Source: Pseudomonas sp. S30 (GTDB lineage: Bacteria; Pseudomonadota; Gammaproteobacteria; Pseudomonadales; Pseudomonadaceae). Taken from it: a stretch of 64,000 nucleotides of DNA. Shown here one piece after another: positions 8,328-17,751 of the stretch. Numbering within the stretch: the stretch's first letter is position 1; each line of letters opens with the position of its first letter. The notes beneath the pieces were generated by a model. The model worked only from the letters and a program-made list of their open reading frames with translations. It did no database searches and was not told the DNA's origin. Position numbers and translations under genes: made by a program. The stretch covers positions 186,001 through 250,000 of the forward strand of contig NZ_JACVTO010000002.1 of assembly GCF_016518545.1 (NCBI RefSeq), given 5' to 3'.

Positions 8328-8969
8328 TCAGCCCGAATGCCCCAGCTCCACCCCGAGCTGCCGCGAAAAGCACGGCCAGCGCTTCCACGCTTCACCCGTT
8401 GCGGGGCTGCGCAGGGTTTCGCGGTAGGCCTGTACCGATTCGACGGCGAAGCTTTCGTCGTCGAGCATTTCATCCACCGAGTGATGTACCACTTCGTCCA
8501 GCTGATTGGCGAAGGTTTCGCCGATCAGTTGATGAGCGATCAGGTTGGCCCCGGTGGTGTCCACGGGGATCAGTGGCTGCTGGAAATGGCGGATGTACAG
8601 GTCGTTGACCTCCTCGACCAGGCGATGGGCGAGATAGGCCTCATCGAGCAGGCAATCCAGGCCGGTGTGCCCTTCCACCACGCTGGGCGGTTGCAGGAAA
8701 TAGGCCTCGGCGATCTTCAGCACAGGCTTGATCTGCGACTCGATGCCGGCGTCGCGGGCCACTTCATTGGCCGCGTCGAGCAACTCGGGGACCTGGTCGA
8801 TGTAGGCGCTGACGAAGCGCGCCAGGGTGTCCCGGGCATCTTGCGCAGGCAGTTGAATGAGCGGGTGCAGGTGCGGCAGCTGTTGTTCGAGCCGTTGTCG
8901 CAATTGGCCGGTACGGCGCTCGAAAAGTTGGGCTTGATGGATCTGCTCGCGTACAGCTGCGGTGTTCAT
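8328..8969 (-). CDS. Conserved hypothetical protein (PA0104-like position)
   Basis: The protein has 213 residues, is acidic and mostly helical, and lacks a signal peptide or membrane segment. I recognise no domain. Charged and hydrophobic residues alternate evenly, as in a soluble helical bundle. It is convergent with the SulP gene. In P. aeruginosa the gene at this position (PA0104) is followed by the aa3 cytochrome oxidase cluster, which is absent here. The function is unknown. Coding is supported by strong third-position G/C and an intact frame. Confidence 0.75.
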   Translation of the reverse strand: MNTAAVREQIHQAQLFERRTGQLRQRLEQQLPHLHPLIQLPAQDARDTLARFVSAYIDQVPELLDAANEVARDAGIESQIKPVLKIAEAYFLQPPSVVEGHTGLDCLLDEAYLAHRLVEEVNDLYIRHFQQPLIPVDTTGANLIAHQLIGETFANQLDEVVHHSVDEMLDDESFAVESVQAYRETLRSPATGEAWKRWPCFSRQLGVELGHSG

Positions 8970-9197
8970 GACAACTCCAGGGACAGGGGGTTACAAACGG
9001 AAGACACTAAGGTAGCTCGGCTGCGTGAGGAGCTAAGACGCATTTGTTATATAACTAACGGGTTTACTCCTTACGGCTATATAAGTGCATCACCGCCGGG
9101 CCCGATGCCAATGTGCGTGCATTCGCCGCCTGTCATCTGGCTGCGCCTGGGGCGATACTGGCCGCCTTCCTTTTCTCCTGACTCGACTACCCAACCC
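8970..9197. other. Junction where a cytochrome c oxidase cluster is missing
   Basis: These 228 bp separate the hypothetical gene from Sco1. The part near 9035-9085 is AT-rich and contains the palindrome GTTATATAAC, suitable for a promoter region. In one frame before Sco1 there is a short hydrophobic tail ending in a TGA near 9180 that could be a gene remnant, but it is too short to identify. See the findings for the missing cox genes. Confidence 0.4.
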
Positions 9198-9830
9198 ATG
9201 ACTCGAACTCAGAAAACCTTCCTGCTTTTCTTCGCCGTGGCCGCTCTGATACTGGGCTTGCTGGTTGCCAAGGCGCTCAGTGGACGTGGCGATGCCAGTC
9301 AGGCTCAGCTGATCGACGCGGGGATCATCCTCCTGCCGCAGAGCCGCAGCGTGCCGGCGGTGGGCATGATCGACCAGAACGGCCAGCCGTTCGCAGCGGA
9401 CCAGCTCAAGGGGAAATGGTCGTTGGTGTTCTTCGGCTACACCTACTGCCCGGACATTTGTCCGACCACCTTGGCGCAACTGCGCCAGGTCAAGAGCCAG
9501 CTGCCCAAGGACACGCTCGAACGCCTGCAGGTGGTGCTGGTGAGCGTGGACCCGAACCGCGATACGCCCCAGCAGCTCAAGCAGTACCTGGTCTACTTCG
9601 ACAAGGACTTCATCGGCCTTGCCGGCTCGATCGAGGATACCCAGACCCTGGCCAAGGCCTTGAGCATTCCATTCGTGCCGGCCGACACCCGTCAGCCCGG
9701 CTACACCGTCGATCACAGCGGCAACCTGGCCCTGCTGGGGCCGGACGGGCGCCAGCGCGGGTTCATTCGTGCACCGTTCGACAACGGCAAGCTGGTGGCG
9801 CAGTTGCCCAAGCTGGTGGCGCAGCCGTGA
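9198..9830 (+). CDS. SCO1/SenC-family copper chaperone
   Basis: The ATG at 9198 gives 210 residues. An N-terminal membrane anchor (FLLFFAVAALILGLLVAKAL) precedes a thioredoxin-like periplasmic domain with the copper motif CPDIC (in YTYCPDICPTT) and a distal His in TVDHSGN. The family delivers copper to the CuA site of cytochrome c oxidase. Here the oxidase genes that normally precede it are not present, so its client is unclear. It may serve an oxidase encoded elsewhere or act in thiol redox. A frame-open extension upstream of the ATG is not believable protein. Confidence 0.92.
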   Translation: MTRTQKTFLLFFAVAALILGLLVAKALSGRGDASQAQLIDAGIILLPQSRSVPAVGMIDQNGQPFAADQLKGKWSLVFFGYTYCPDICPTTLAQLRQVKSQLPKDTLERLQVVLVSVDPNRDTPQQLKQYLVYFDKDFIGLAGSIEDTQTLAKALSIPFVPADTRQPGYTVDHSGNLALLGPDGRQRGFIRAPFDNGKLVAQLPKLVAQP

Positions 9831-9867
9831 AGAGGGTCGCGTAGCGGCGGGTTGCGCCGCGCACCCA

Positions 9868-9899
9868 GGCCGAGCCACGACCGTGCGTCGTGGACGGCC
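9868..9899. terminator. Two-part hairpin between sco1 and metQ
   Basis: CCACGAC (9875-9881) pairs with GTCGTGG (9887-9893), and outer GGCC (9868-9871) pairs with GGCC (9896-9899). It lies between convergent genes and probably limits read-through in both directions, but has no T-run. Confidence 0.5.
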
Positions 9900-9913
9900 C
9901 GGGATTCAGCGAA

Positions 9914-10687
9914 TCAGAATGCAGGCACCACGGCGCCTTTGTATTTCTCGGTGATGAACTGCTTCACTTCAGGCGAATGCAGCGCCTGGACCAGCTTCTT
10001 CACCGCGTCGCTGTCCTTGTTGTCCTCGCGGGTCACCAGGATGTTGACGTAGGGCGAATCCTTGCCTTCGATGGCCAGGGCATCCTTCTCGGGATTGAGC
10101 TTGGCTTCCAGCGCATAGTTGGTGTTGATCAGCGCGGCATCCACCTGGGTCAGCACGCGTGGAATGGTAGCCGCCTCCAGTTCCCGGAACTTGATGTTCT
10201 TGGGATTGCCCACCACATCCTTGACGGTCGAGAGGATGTTGCCGTTGTCCTCGAGCTTTATCACGCCAGCCTTGTCCAGCAGCAGCAACGCCCGGCCACC
10301 GTTGGTGGCGTCGTTGGGGATGACCACGGTGGCGCCGGTGGGCAGTTCGTCGAGCTTCTTGAATTTGCTCGAGTAGACGCCCAGCGGTTCGATGTGCACG
10401 CCGGCGACGCTGACCAGGTGTGTGCCCTTGGCCTTGTTGAACTCATCCAGGTAGGGCTGGTGCTGGAAGAAGTTGGCGTCCAGTCGCTTTTCCGCCACTT
10501 GCACGTTGGGCTGGATGTAGTCGGTGAACTCCTTCACCTTCAGGTCCACACCCTCTTTTTCGAGGATCGGCTTGACCACGTTGAGGATCTCGGCGTGCGG
10601 TACGGGCGAGGCGGCCACGGTCAGGGTCTCGGCCGCTTGGGCCGAGAAGGCCGCGACGGCGGCGACGACAGCGAGCAGTTTCTTCAT
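9914..10687 (-). CDS. metQ: Methionine ABC transporter substrate-binding protein
   Basis: The start at 10687 gives MKKLLAVVAAVAAFSAQA and 257 residues, with AAGGAG shortly upstream. A start at 10735 would put 16 residues before the signal peptide. The NlpA/MetQ family binds methionine in the periplasm for MetNI. The signal ends in SAQA-AE with no lipobox cysteine, so this copy appears to be a soluble periplasmic protein and not a lipoprotein as in E. coli. It is the last gene of metN-metI-metQ. Confidence 0.93.
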   Translation of the reverse strand: MKKLLAVVAAVAAFSAQAAETLTVAASPVPHAEILNVVKPILEKEGVDLKVKEFTDYIQPNVQVAEKRLDANFFQHQPYLDEFNKAKGTHLVSVAGVHIEPLGVYSSKFKKLDELPTGATVVIPNDATNGGRALLLLDKAGVIKLEDNGNILSTVKDVVGNPKNIKFRELEAATIPRVLTQVDAALINTNYALEAKLNPEKDALAIEGKDSPYVNILVTREDNKDSDAVKKLVQALHSPEVKQFITEKYKGAVVPAF

Positions 10688-10750
10688 CAAATCACTCCTT
10701 GTGAGGGCCGGGACGACCCCCGAACGGGCCGGCACGCCGACCCAGTGGGA

Positions 10751-11422
10751 TTACTTACGGGAAAAATGCACGACCAGCCTGTCGCCGAGGCTCTGCAGCA
10801 CCTGAACCAGTACCAGCAGCAACACCACGGTGACGATCATCACGTCGGTCTGGAAGCGCTGGTAGCCGAAGCGGATCGCCAGATCCCCCAGGCCACCGGC
10901 GCCGACGACACCGGCCATCGCGGTATAGGACACCAGCGTGATGGCGGTGACGGTTATCGCTGCAAAAATACCCGGCCGGGCTTCGGGCAACAGCGCGTTG
11001 GTGATGATCTGCCGCGTGGTCGCGCCCATGGACTGGGTCGCCTCGATGATGCCGCGGTCCACTTCGCGCAGGGCGGTCTCCACCAGGCGCGCGAAGAACG
11101 GCGTGGCGCCGACCACCAGCGGTGGAATGGCACCAGCGACGCCCAGCGAGGTGCCGGTGATGAGCACCGTCACCGGGATCATCACGATCAGCAGGATGAT
11201 GAACGGCAGCGAGCGCAGGATGTTCACCACCAGCGACAGCAGCGCGTAGACGCCTTTCTGCTCGAACATCTGGCGTGGGCCGCAGAGAAACAGCAGCACG
11301 CCCAGGGGCAGGCCGAGCAGCACGGTGAACAGCAACGAGCCGAACAGCATGATCAGGGTATCGCCGGTGGCCAGCCAGATTTCGGACCAGTCGACGTTGG
11401 CGAAGAAACTCAGGGCGTCCAT
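10751..11422 (-). CDS. metI: Methionine ABC transporter permease
   Basis: The 223-residue protein has five hydrophobic segments and the BPD_transp_1 coupling region (the EAA-like loop around IEATQSMGATTRQI). It forms the membrane channel of the methionine importer. The ATG overlaps the metN stop by one base at 11422, so the two are coupled. metQ follows after 63 bp. Confidence 0.95.
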   Translation of the reverse strand: MDALSFFANVDWSEIWLATGDTLIMLFGSLLFTVLLGLPLGVLLFLCGPRQMFEQKGVYALLSLVVNILRSLPFIILLIVMIPVTVLITGTSLGVAGAIPPLVVGATPFFARLVETALREVDRGIIEATQSMGATTRQIITNALLPEARPGIFAAITVTAITLVSYTAMAGVVGAGGLGDLAIRFGYQRFQTDVMIVTVVLLLVLVQVLQSLGDRLVVHFSRK

Positions 11423-12429
11423 CAGCGCAGGACCTCCATATGCACGTCTGCGGCCTGGAAGCGGGCGAACGCAGCGTCGATGTTGCCGCCGGTGACGGCA
11501 AGCGTGAGTTGGCCGTAAGGCACGTCCTTGATGCGGTCGATGCGTCCGGCGAGGATGCTGTAGTCCACCCCCGTTTCACGGGCCACCGTGCCCAGCAGCG
11601 GCGCGTAGGTCGCCTCGCCCTGGAAGGTCAGGCGCACGATGCGACCTGGCACGTGAGCGAAGTCATCGCGTTGCTCGTGCTCGTCGACCTGCTCGTCCTC
11701 CTGGACGAAGCGCTTGGTGGTGGTGTGCCGGGGATGCAGGAACACGTCTGCGACGGCGCCCTGCTCGACGATGACGCCGGCGTCCATCACCGCGACACGG
11801 TCGCAGACCCGGCGGATCACGTCCATCTCGTGGGTGATCAGCACGATGGTCAGCTTCAGTTCACGGTTGATCTCGGCCAGCAGTTGCAGCACCGAGGCGG
11901 TGGTCTGCGGGTCGAGGGCGCTGGTGGCTTCGTCGCACAGCAGGATCTTGGGGTTGGTGGACAGGGCGCGGGCGATGCCCACCCGCTGTTTCTGTCCGCC
12001 GGAAAGCTGCGCCGGGTATTTGCGAGCGTGGTCGGACAGGCCGACCCGCGCCAGCAACTGGTTCACCCGCTGGTCGATTTCGCTGCGCGACAACTCGCCC
12101 GCCAGCACCAGCGGCAGGGCGACGTTGTCGGCGACGGTCTTGGAGGCCAGCAGGTTGAAATGCTGGAAGATCATGCCGACCTGCTGGCGGAAACGCCGCA
12201 GTTGGCTGGCATCGAAGGCGGTGACTTCTTCGCCGTCGACGATGATCTTGCCACCGGACGGGGCCTCCAGGCGGTTGATCAGGCGCAGCAGGGTGCTCTT
12301 GCCGGCACCGGAGTGGCCGATCAGGCCGAACACCTGGCCATCTTCGATGGTCAGGCTGGTCGGGTGGAGGGCGGGGATGTCCCTACCGGCGACGCGGTAG
12401 GTCTTGTGCACATGTTGGAACTCGATCAC
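11422..12429 (-). CDS. metN: Methionine ABC transporter ATP-binding protein
   Basis: The 335-residue protein has Walker [10 protein letters not shown], signature LSGGQ, and Walker [15 protein letters not shown]-terminal NIL/ACT-like domain (from about residue 260) lets internal methionine inhibit transport in the family. It is the first gene of metNIQ. The 224 bp between this start and katE is divergent and must hold both promoters; no SAM riboswitch is seen there. Confidence 0.96.
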   Translation of the reverse strand: MIEFQHVHKTYRVAGRDIPALHPTSLTIEDGQVFGLIGHSGAGKSTLLRLINRLEAPSGGKIIVDGEEVTAFDASQLRRFRQQVGMIFQHFNLLASKTVADNVALPLVLAGELSRSEIDQRVNQLLARVGLSDHARKYPAQLSGGQKQRVGIARALSTNPKILLCDEATSALDPQTTASVLQLLAEINRELKLTIVLITHEMDVIRRVCDRVAVMDAGVIVEQGAVADVFLHPRHTTTKRFVQEDEQVDEHEQRDDFAHVPGRIVRLTFQGEATYAPLLGTVARETGVDYSILAGRIDRIKDVPYGQLTLAVTGGNIDAAFARFQAADVHMEVLR

Positions 12430-12653
12430 GTAGCGAACCTTGTGGGGCGCATGGGAATGGGGTCAGCGGTGAGCTGGGGTGGCGCATTTTAGCCTTTTCG
12501 ACTGGCAGTTCTTATCATTTATTTGCGCCGCGACCAACCGCGCGAGCATAACGCGACGGTCGGTAAATTCGATGGAACGTCTGGCGATGGCGCCAAGTCA
12601 CTACCTGAACAAGCCCGGAACGGGCAGCCTGATGAGTGATGAGGAGAGTCAAG

Positions 12654-14798
12654 ATGTCGAGCAACAGGACGGACGCGCCCAAGCAGAGCGAACTGGCTGG
12701 TACCCAGACCCCTGACCGCGCCAATACCAATGCCAAGTTGCAGAGCCTGGAGCAGGCGCGCAGCGATGCTACCGGCCAGGCGCTGCGGACCAACCAGGGC
12801 GTGCGTATCGCCGATAACCAGAACACGCTCAAGGCCGGATCGCGTGGGCCTTCGCTGCTCGAAGACTTCATCATGCGCGAGAAGATCACCCACTTCGACC
12901 ACGAGCGCATTCCCGAGCGCATCGTGCACGCGCGCGGCACCGGCGCCCACGGCTATTTCCAGAGCTACGGCAACCACAGCGCACTGACCAAGGCCGGATT
13001 CCTGCAGGACCCCGAGAAGAAAACTCCGGTGTTCGTGCGCTTTTCCACCGTCCAGGGCCCGCGCGGCTCGGGTGACACGGTGCGTGACGTGCGCGGCTTC
13101 GCCGTGAAGTTCTACACCGACGAAGGCAACTTCGACCTGGTCGGCAACAACATGCCGGTGTTCTTCATTCAGGATGCGATCAAGTTCCCCGACTTCGTCC
13201 ATGCGGTCAAACCCGAACCGCACAACGAGATTCCCACCGGCGGTTCGGCCCACGACACCTTCTGGGACTTCGTCTCCCTGGTGCCGGAATCGGCGCACAT
13301 GGTCATCTGGGCGATGTCCGACCGCGCGATTCCTCGTAGCCTGCGCATGATGGAAGGCTTCGGCGTGCATACCTTCCGCTTCATCAACGCCGAAGGCAAA
13401 GCCACCTTCGTCAAGTTCCACTGGAAACCGCGCCAGGGCGTGCACTCCGTACTGTGGGACGAAGCGCAGAAACTTGCCGGCAAGGACACCGATTTCCACC
13501 GTCGCGACCTGTCCGAAGCCATCGAGACGGGCGACTATCCCGAATGGGAACTGGGCGTTCAGATCGTGGCCGAGGAAGACGAGCACAAGTTCGACTTCGA
13601 CCTGCTCGATCCCACCAAGCTGATCCCCGAGGAACTGGTGCCGGTCACGCCGCTGGGCAAGATGGTGCTGGACCGTAACCCGGACAACTATTTCGCCGAG
13701 ATCGAGCAGATCGCCTTCTGCCCAGGCCATATCGTGCCCGGCATCGATTTCACCAACGATCCGTTGTTGCAGGGTCGCCTCTTCTCCTACACCGACACCC
13801 AGATCAGCCGCCTGGGCGGGCCGAACTTCCACGAAATCCCGATCAACCGCCCGGTATCGCCGAATCACAACAACCAGCGCGATGCCATGCACCGCCAGAC
13901 CATTCACAAGGGTCGCGCCTCTTACGAGCCGAACTCGATCGATGGCGGCTGGCCGAAGGAGACCCCGCCCGGTCCTCAGGATGGCGGCTTCGAGTCGTAC
14001 CAGGAGCGCGTCGATGCGCACAAGGTTCGCGAGCGCAGCGAGTCGTTCAGCGATCACTTCTCCCAAGCGAGCCTGTTCTTCAAGAGCATGAGCCCTCACG
14101 AGCAGCAGCACATCATCAAGGCCTACAGCTTCGAATTGGGTAAGGTCGAGCGCGAGTACATCCGCGAGCGCCAGGTCAACGAGATCCTCGCCAACATCGA
14201 CCTCGACCTGGCGGCCGCCGTGGCCGAGAACCTGGGGCTGCCGGCGCCCAAGGCTGGCACCGTCAAAACCAATGCCTCCAAGCTCAAGGCTTCCCCTGCC
14301 CTGAGCCAGGTGAATCATCCCGGCGATGTGGGGATCAAGGGTCGCAAGATCGCCCTGCTGGTGGCTAATGGGGTCGATGGCGCCAGCGTCGACCGGCTGG
14401 TCAAGGCCCTCGAAGCGCACAGCGCACGGCCGATGCTGCTGGGCCCGAGCTCGGCGCCGGTGAAGACGGCCGACGGCAAGTCGTTGCCCGTGGACGCTTC
14501 CATGGAAGGCATGCCTTCAGTGATGTTCGACGGCATCCTGGTGCCTGACGGCAAGGCGTCCCTCGACGCACTGGCGGCCAGCGGTCTGGCCAAGCACTTC
14601 CTGCTCGAGGGCTACAAGCACCTCAAGGCCATTGGCGTGGCTTCGCAGGGGAAATCGCTGCTGGACGGGCTGGGGCTGAAAGCCGACAAAGGACTGCTGC
14701 TGGGCGATGACCAGAAGACCGTCGAGGCCTTCGTCAAGGCGGTGCAAGCCCACCGCGTGTGGGAGCGCGAGGCGGCCGCCGAGGCCATCCCCGCCTGA
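12654..14798 (+). CDS. katE: Large-subunit catalase HPII with DJ-1-like tail
   Basis: The ATG at 12654 (MSSNRTDAP) follows GAGGAGAG with good spacing; it gives 714 residues. The distal catalytic His92 is in IVHARGTG, and the proximal heme ligand Tyr is in RLFSYTDTQ. The last 150 residues or so ([14 protein letters not shown]) are the flavodoxin/DJ-1-like domain that marks clade-2 catalases such as E. coli KatE. It decomposes hydrogen peroxide, usually in stationary phase. A perfect hairpin follows the stop. I recall katE in this same place in P. putida KT2440 but elsewhere in P. aeruginosa. Confidence 0.96.
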   Translation: MSSNRTDAPKQSELAGTQTPDRANTNAKLQSLEQARSDATGQALRTNQGVRIADNQNTLKAGSRGPSLLEDFIMREKITHFDHERIPERIVHARGTGAHGYFQSYGNHSALTKAGFLQDPEKKTPVFVRFSTVQGPRGSGDTVRDVRGFAVKFYTDEGNFDLVGNNMPVFFIQDAIKFPDFVHAVKPEPHNEIPTGGSAHDTFWDFVSLVPESAHMVIWAMSDRAIPRSLRMMEGFGVHTFRFINAEGKATFVKFHWKPRQGVHSVLWDEAQKLAGKDTDFHRRDLSEAIETGDYPEWELGVQIVAEEDEHKFDFDLLDPTKLIPEELVPVTPLGKMVLDRNPDNYFAEIEQIAFCPGHIVPGIDFTNDPLLQGRLFSYTDTQISRLGGPNFHEIPINRPVSPNHNNQRDAMHRQTIHKGRASYEPNSIDGGWPKETPPGPQDGGFESYQERVDAHKVRERSESFSDHFSQASLFFKSMSPHEQQHIIKAYSFELGKVEREYIRERQVNEILANIDLDLAAAVAENLGLPAPKAGTVKTNASKLKASPALSQVNHPGDVGIKGRKIALLVANGVDGASVDRLVKALEAHSARPMLLGPSSAPVKTADGKSLPVDASMEGMPSVMFDGILVPDGKASLDALAASGLAKHFLLEGYKHLKAIGVASQGKSLLDGLGLKADKGLLLGDDQKTVEAFVKAVQAHRVWEREAAAEAIPA

Positions 14799-14815
14799 TC
14801 CCTGGCGTTGCGCTA

Positions 14816-14838
14816 TCCGCTCCTCGTGCAGGAGCGGA
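14816..14838. terminator. Perfect 9-bp hairpin after katE
   Basis: TCCGCTCCT (14816-14824) and AGGAGCGGA (14830-14838) pair around a 5-base loop. It lies exactly between katE and the convergent lipoprotein gene, whose stop starts at 14841. No T-run follows. Confidence 0.6.
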
Positions 14839-15546
14839 TCAGCGCTGGTGGGGGATCAACACGGCCTGTGCCGGCAATGCCCGCTGGATCTGGTGTTTCA
14901 GATCCAGTCGATAACCCGGGTCAAGCCGGGTCACCCGCTTCTGCAACAGGCTCTTCAGCCAAGGGGCATCCTGGGTGCGCGGCACCTGGAACACGACCTC
15001 GCACTGGTAATTCACTACATCGGCGGCGATATCGTCCAATTGGCGCCGCATCGCTTCGATGTCCGTGGTTTTCAGCGCAATCACCGTGCTGGGTGCAGCA
15101 GGATCGATGACTCGGGCCTGGGGCTTGGCCTCGACTGCCTTGAGCGCTGCTTCGGCCTGCTCCAGCTCGGCCTGGCGAGCCTGGGCCACGGCTTCCCCGC
15201 CGGTCAGTGCCGGGGCCTGGGGCATCAAGGCACGCGCTCGTGCCAGGGCGGTGGCAGCGGCATTGACGTCGCCTTTCTGCAGCACGATCTGGCTGCGCTG
15301 CAAATACGCCTCGGCCAACTGGCGCTGGTACTGTTCGATGCGCGAATCATTTGGCGACTGGGCTTGTAACGTGGCCAGTTGATCTTCGGCGGTGGCCAGC
15401 TCGTTGCTGGCGATGGTCTGCTGCAATTGCTGCCAGGCATCGGCGGGCTCGGGTGCGACGGGCGTCGGTGTCGGGGTCGACGAACAGGCGCCGAGCATCA
15501 GCGAAAATGCGGCAACAAGCAGATAACGGAAGGCGAACGGCTTCAT
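14839..15546 (-). CDS. Predicted lipoprotein, PA5502-like
   Basis: The 235-residue protein starts with a lipoprotein signal ending in LMLGAC-SSTPTPTP. Residues 40-130 look like degenerate TPR-type helices (ATAEDQLATLQAQSPNDSR; GDVNAAATALARARAL). A C-terminal region of about 70 residues is more hydrophobic and beta-like. I do not recognise a named domain. It lies directly downstream of znuB on the same strand (108 bp gap). In P. aeruginosa the gene at this position is PA5502. A link with zinc uptake is possible only by position. Confidence 0.75.
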   Translation of the reverse strand: MKPFAFRYLLVAAFSLMLGACSSTPTPTPVAPEPADAWQQLQQTIASNELATAEDQLATLQAQSPNDSRIEQYQRQLAEAYLQRSQIVLQKGDVNAAATALARARALMPQAPALTGGEAVAQARQAELEQAEAALKAVEAKPQARVIDPAAPSTVIALKTTDIEAMRRQLDDIAADVVNYQCEVVFQVPRTQDAPWLKSLLQKRVTRLDPGYRLDLKHQIQRALPAQAVLIPHQR

Positions 15547-15654
15547 TCCTGCGACTCTCTATTTGCGCAAAAAGCGAGCAAGTCTACACCCAGGTGTGCG
15601 CGCTCGAAAACACGTCTTACTGACCCTTTACCTTGGCAAAGGTTGCAGGGTGCG

Positions 15655-16437
15655 TCAGCGTCTGGGCAGTCCCAGGCTCAGCAAGAATAGCACTGCGGCA
15701 CAGACCACGATCGATGGGCCGGCCGGGGTGTCCTTGAGCCAGGACATCGCCAGGCCCCCGCACACCGCCGCCACGCCCAGCAGGCTGGCGCCGATCGCCA
15801 TCTGCTCGGGCGAGCGGGCGTGACGCTGCGCCGCAGCGGCAGGGATGATCAATAGCGAGGTGATCAACAGCACGCCGACGATCTTCATCGCCACGGCGAT
15901 CACCACGGCGATCAGCAGCATCAGCGCCAGGCGCAGCCCGGCTACCGGCAGGCCCTCGACCCGCGCCAGTTCCTCGTGCACGGTCACCGCCAGCAGCGGT
16001 CGCCACAGCACCGCCAGCACCACTAGCACCAGCGCGCTGCCGCCCAGGATCCATGAAAGGTCGGTCGGGCTGATCGCCAGCAGGTCGCCGAACAGGTAGG
16101 CCATCAGGTCGATACGCACATCGTGCATGAAGCTCAGCACCACCAGTCCGAGAGACAGGGTGCTGGGCGCGAGGATGCCGAGCAGGGTATCCGAGGCCAG
16201 TGGCTGACGCTGTTGCAGTGTCACCAGAAGGATCGCCAGCAACAGGCAGCCGAGGGTCACCGCCAGCGTGGGGCTGACGTCCAGGGCCAGGCCCAGGGCA
16301 ACGCCCAGCAGGGCGGCATGGGACAGGGTGTCGCCGAAGTAGGCCATGCGCCGCCACACCACGAAGGAACCGAGCGGACCTGCCACCACCGCCAGGGACA
16401 ATCCGGCAAGCAAGGCGTACAGAAGAAAATCAGCCAT
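15655..16437 (-). CDS. znuB: Zinc ABC transporter permease
   Basis: The start ATG at 16437 overlaps the znuC stop by 8 bp and gives [12 protein letters not shown] and 260 residues. An in-frame ATG at 16461 is less likely. It has about eight hydrophobic segments of the ABC-3 family ([33 protein letters not shown]). It is the membrane part of the ZnuABC importer and belongs to the zur-znuC-znuB operon. Confidence 0.95.
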   Translation of the reverse strand: MADFLLYALLAGLSLAVVAGPLGSFVVWRRMAYFGDTLSHAALLGVALGLALDVSPTLAVTLGCLLLAILLVTLQQRQPLASDTLLGILAPSTLSLGLVVLSFMHDVRIDLMAYLFGDLLAISPTDLSWILGGSALVLVVLAVLWRPLLAVTVHEELARVEGLPVAGLRLALMLLIAVVIAVAMKIVGVLLITSLLIIPAAAAQRHARSPEQMAIGASLLGVAAVCGGLAMSWLKDTPAGPSIVVCAAVLFLLSLGLPRR

Positions 16438-17203
16438 GCTTGCACTGCTCTGCGTGGACATGGGTGCCCGGTGCGATCACGGCGCCGTGCAGGTCATGGC
16501 GATGATCGTGATGGTGGTGATAGACGGCCAGCGTCGGCGCGTTCTGGCCGAACAGTTCGACGAAGGCCGGATCGCCGCTGACCTGCTCCGGATGCCCCGA
16601 GCAGCACACGTGACGGTTCAGGCACACCACCTGGTCGGTGGTGCTCATCACCAGGTGCAGGTCGTGGGAGACCATCAGCACGCCGCAGCCATAACGGTCG
16701 CGCAGCCGGGTGATGAGCGCGTACAGCTCGCTCTGGCCCACCACGTCCACCCCCTGCACCGGCTCGTCGAGTACCAGCAATTCGGGTTCGCGCAACAGCG
16801 CGCGGGCCAGCAGTACCCGCTGCATCTCGCCGCCGGAGACGGTCTGCACCGGACTGTCGAGTACCTGTTCGGCGCCTACTTCCTGCAACGCTGCCAGCGC
16901 CCGGGCCCGGTCCACGCCGGGCACCATGCGCAGGAAACGCAGCACGGAAAGAGGCAGTGTGGGATCGACCTGAATCTTCTGCGGCATGTAGCCGATGCGC
17001 AGGCGCGGCTTGCGCCACACCACGCCCCGATGGGGCTTGAGCAGGCCGAGCACGGCGCGCACCAGGGTGGTCTTGCCGGCGCCGTTCGGTCCGATCAGGG
17101 TAACGATGCGTCCAGGCGCGACCGCCAGGTCGATGCTGTCCAGGACCGTCTCGCCGCCGTAGCTGACACCCACCTGCTCCAGGCGGATAAGAGCGTCGCT
17201 CAT
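16430..17203 (-). CDS. znuC: Zinc ABC transporter ATP-binding protein with His-rich tail
   Basis: The ATG at 17203 overlaps the zur stop in ATGA and gives 257 residues. Walker A is GPNGAGKT, the signature is VSGGE, and Walker B is [12 protein letters not shown]. The C-terminus has a histidine-rich run ([13 protein letters not shown], then HVHAEQCKH) that could bind zinc. The frame stays open far upstream but those residues overlap zur and are not part of the gene. Confidence 0.96.
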   Translation of the reverse strand: MSDALIRLEQVGVSYGGETVLDSIDLAVAPGRIVTLIGPNGAGKTTLVRAVLGLLKPHRGVVWRKPRLRIGYMPQKIQVDPTLPLSVLRFLRMVPGVDRARALAALQEVGAEQVLDSPVQTVSGGEMQRVLLARALLREPELLVLDEPVQGVDVVGQSELYALITRLRDRYGCGVLMVSHDLHLVMSTTDQVVCLNRHVCCSGHPEQVSGDPAFVELFGQNAPTLAVYHHHHDHRHDLHGAVIAPGTHVHAEQCKHG

Positions 17204-17685
17204 GCCGTGCCCCGGCAGTTCCCGCACAGCCCGACCACCTCGACGGTCTGCGACTCGACGGCGAAGTTCACCGCCTTGGCGCTGCTGACGATCGCCTCGC
17301 TGATGTTGTCCTGCTCCAGCTCGATGGCCACGTGGCAACTGCGACAGATGAGAAACTGGCCCTGGTGCTTGTGCTCGGGATGGCTGCAACCGATGAACGC
17401 GTTGAGCGAAGCGATGCGATGCACCAGGCCGTTTTCCAACAGGAAATCCAGTGCCCGATAGACGGTCGGCGGTGCCGCACGCCGGCCGTCCTGTTCGCTG
17501 AGCACGGCGAGGATGTCGTAGGCACCCAGTGGCTTGTGGCTCTGCCACACCAGCTCCAGCACCCGGCGGCGCAGCGCGGTCAGGCGCAGGCCCTGGCGGG
17601 CGCACAGGGTGTCGGCCTCGCTCAGTGCGCTGTGCACGCAGCGCGAGTGATCGTGGGGACGGTTGGCCAGCGGAGTGATAGACAT
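17200..17685 (-). CDS. zur: Zinc uptake regulator, Fur family
   Basis: The 161-residue protein has a winged-helix N-terminal domain ([32 protein letters not shown]) and the structural zinc cysteines CRSC and CGNC. It represses zinc importers when zinc is sufficient. It is the first gene of zur-znuC-znuB and is divergent from znuA across 66 bp that carry a Zur-box-like sequence, so it probably represses itself as well. Confidence 0.94.
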   Translation of the reverse strand: MSITPLANRPHDHSRCVHSALSEADTLCARQGLRLTALRRRVLELVWQSHKPLGAYDILAVLSEQDGRRAAPPTVYRALDFLLENGLVHRIASLNAFIGCSHPEHKHQGQFLICRSCHVAIELEQDNISEAIVSSAKAVNFAVESQTVEVVGLCGNCRGTA

Positions 17686-17711
17686 GGGCGGCGACGATTA
17701 TCGGCGGAGAC

Positions 17712-17724
17712 GTTATTATGTTAC
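17712..17724. promoter_or_regulatory. Candidate Zur operator between zur and znuA
   Basis: The bottom strand reads GTAACATAATAAC, which matches 10 of the 12 fixed bases of the Zur core GTTATANTATAAC as I recall it. It sits between the divergent zur and znuA genes, so one site could control both. Confidence 0.5.
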
Positions 17725-17751
17725 CTGTTTCTGACGAGTCGAGTATTCACA

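Noticed and set aside
12430..12653. Possible SAM riboswitch before metN
   Set aside because: No SAM-binding core or anti-terminator pair is visible. The repeats near 12530-12570 are imperfect and look like ordinary promoter DNA.
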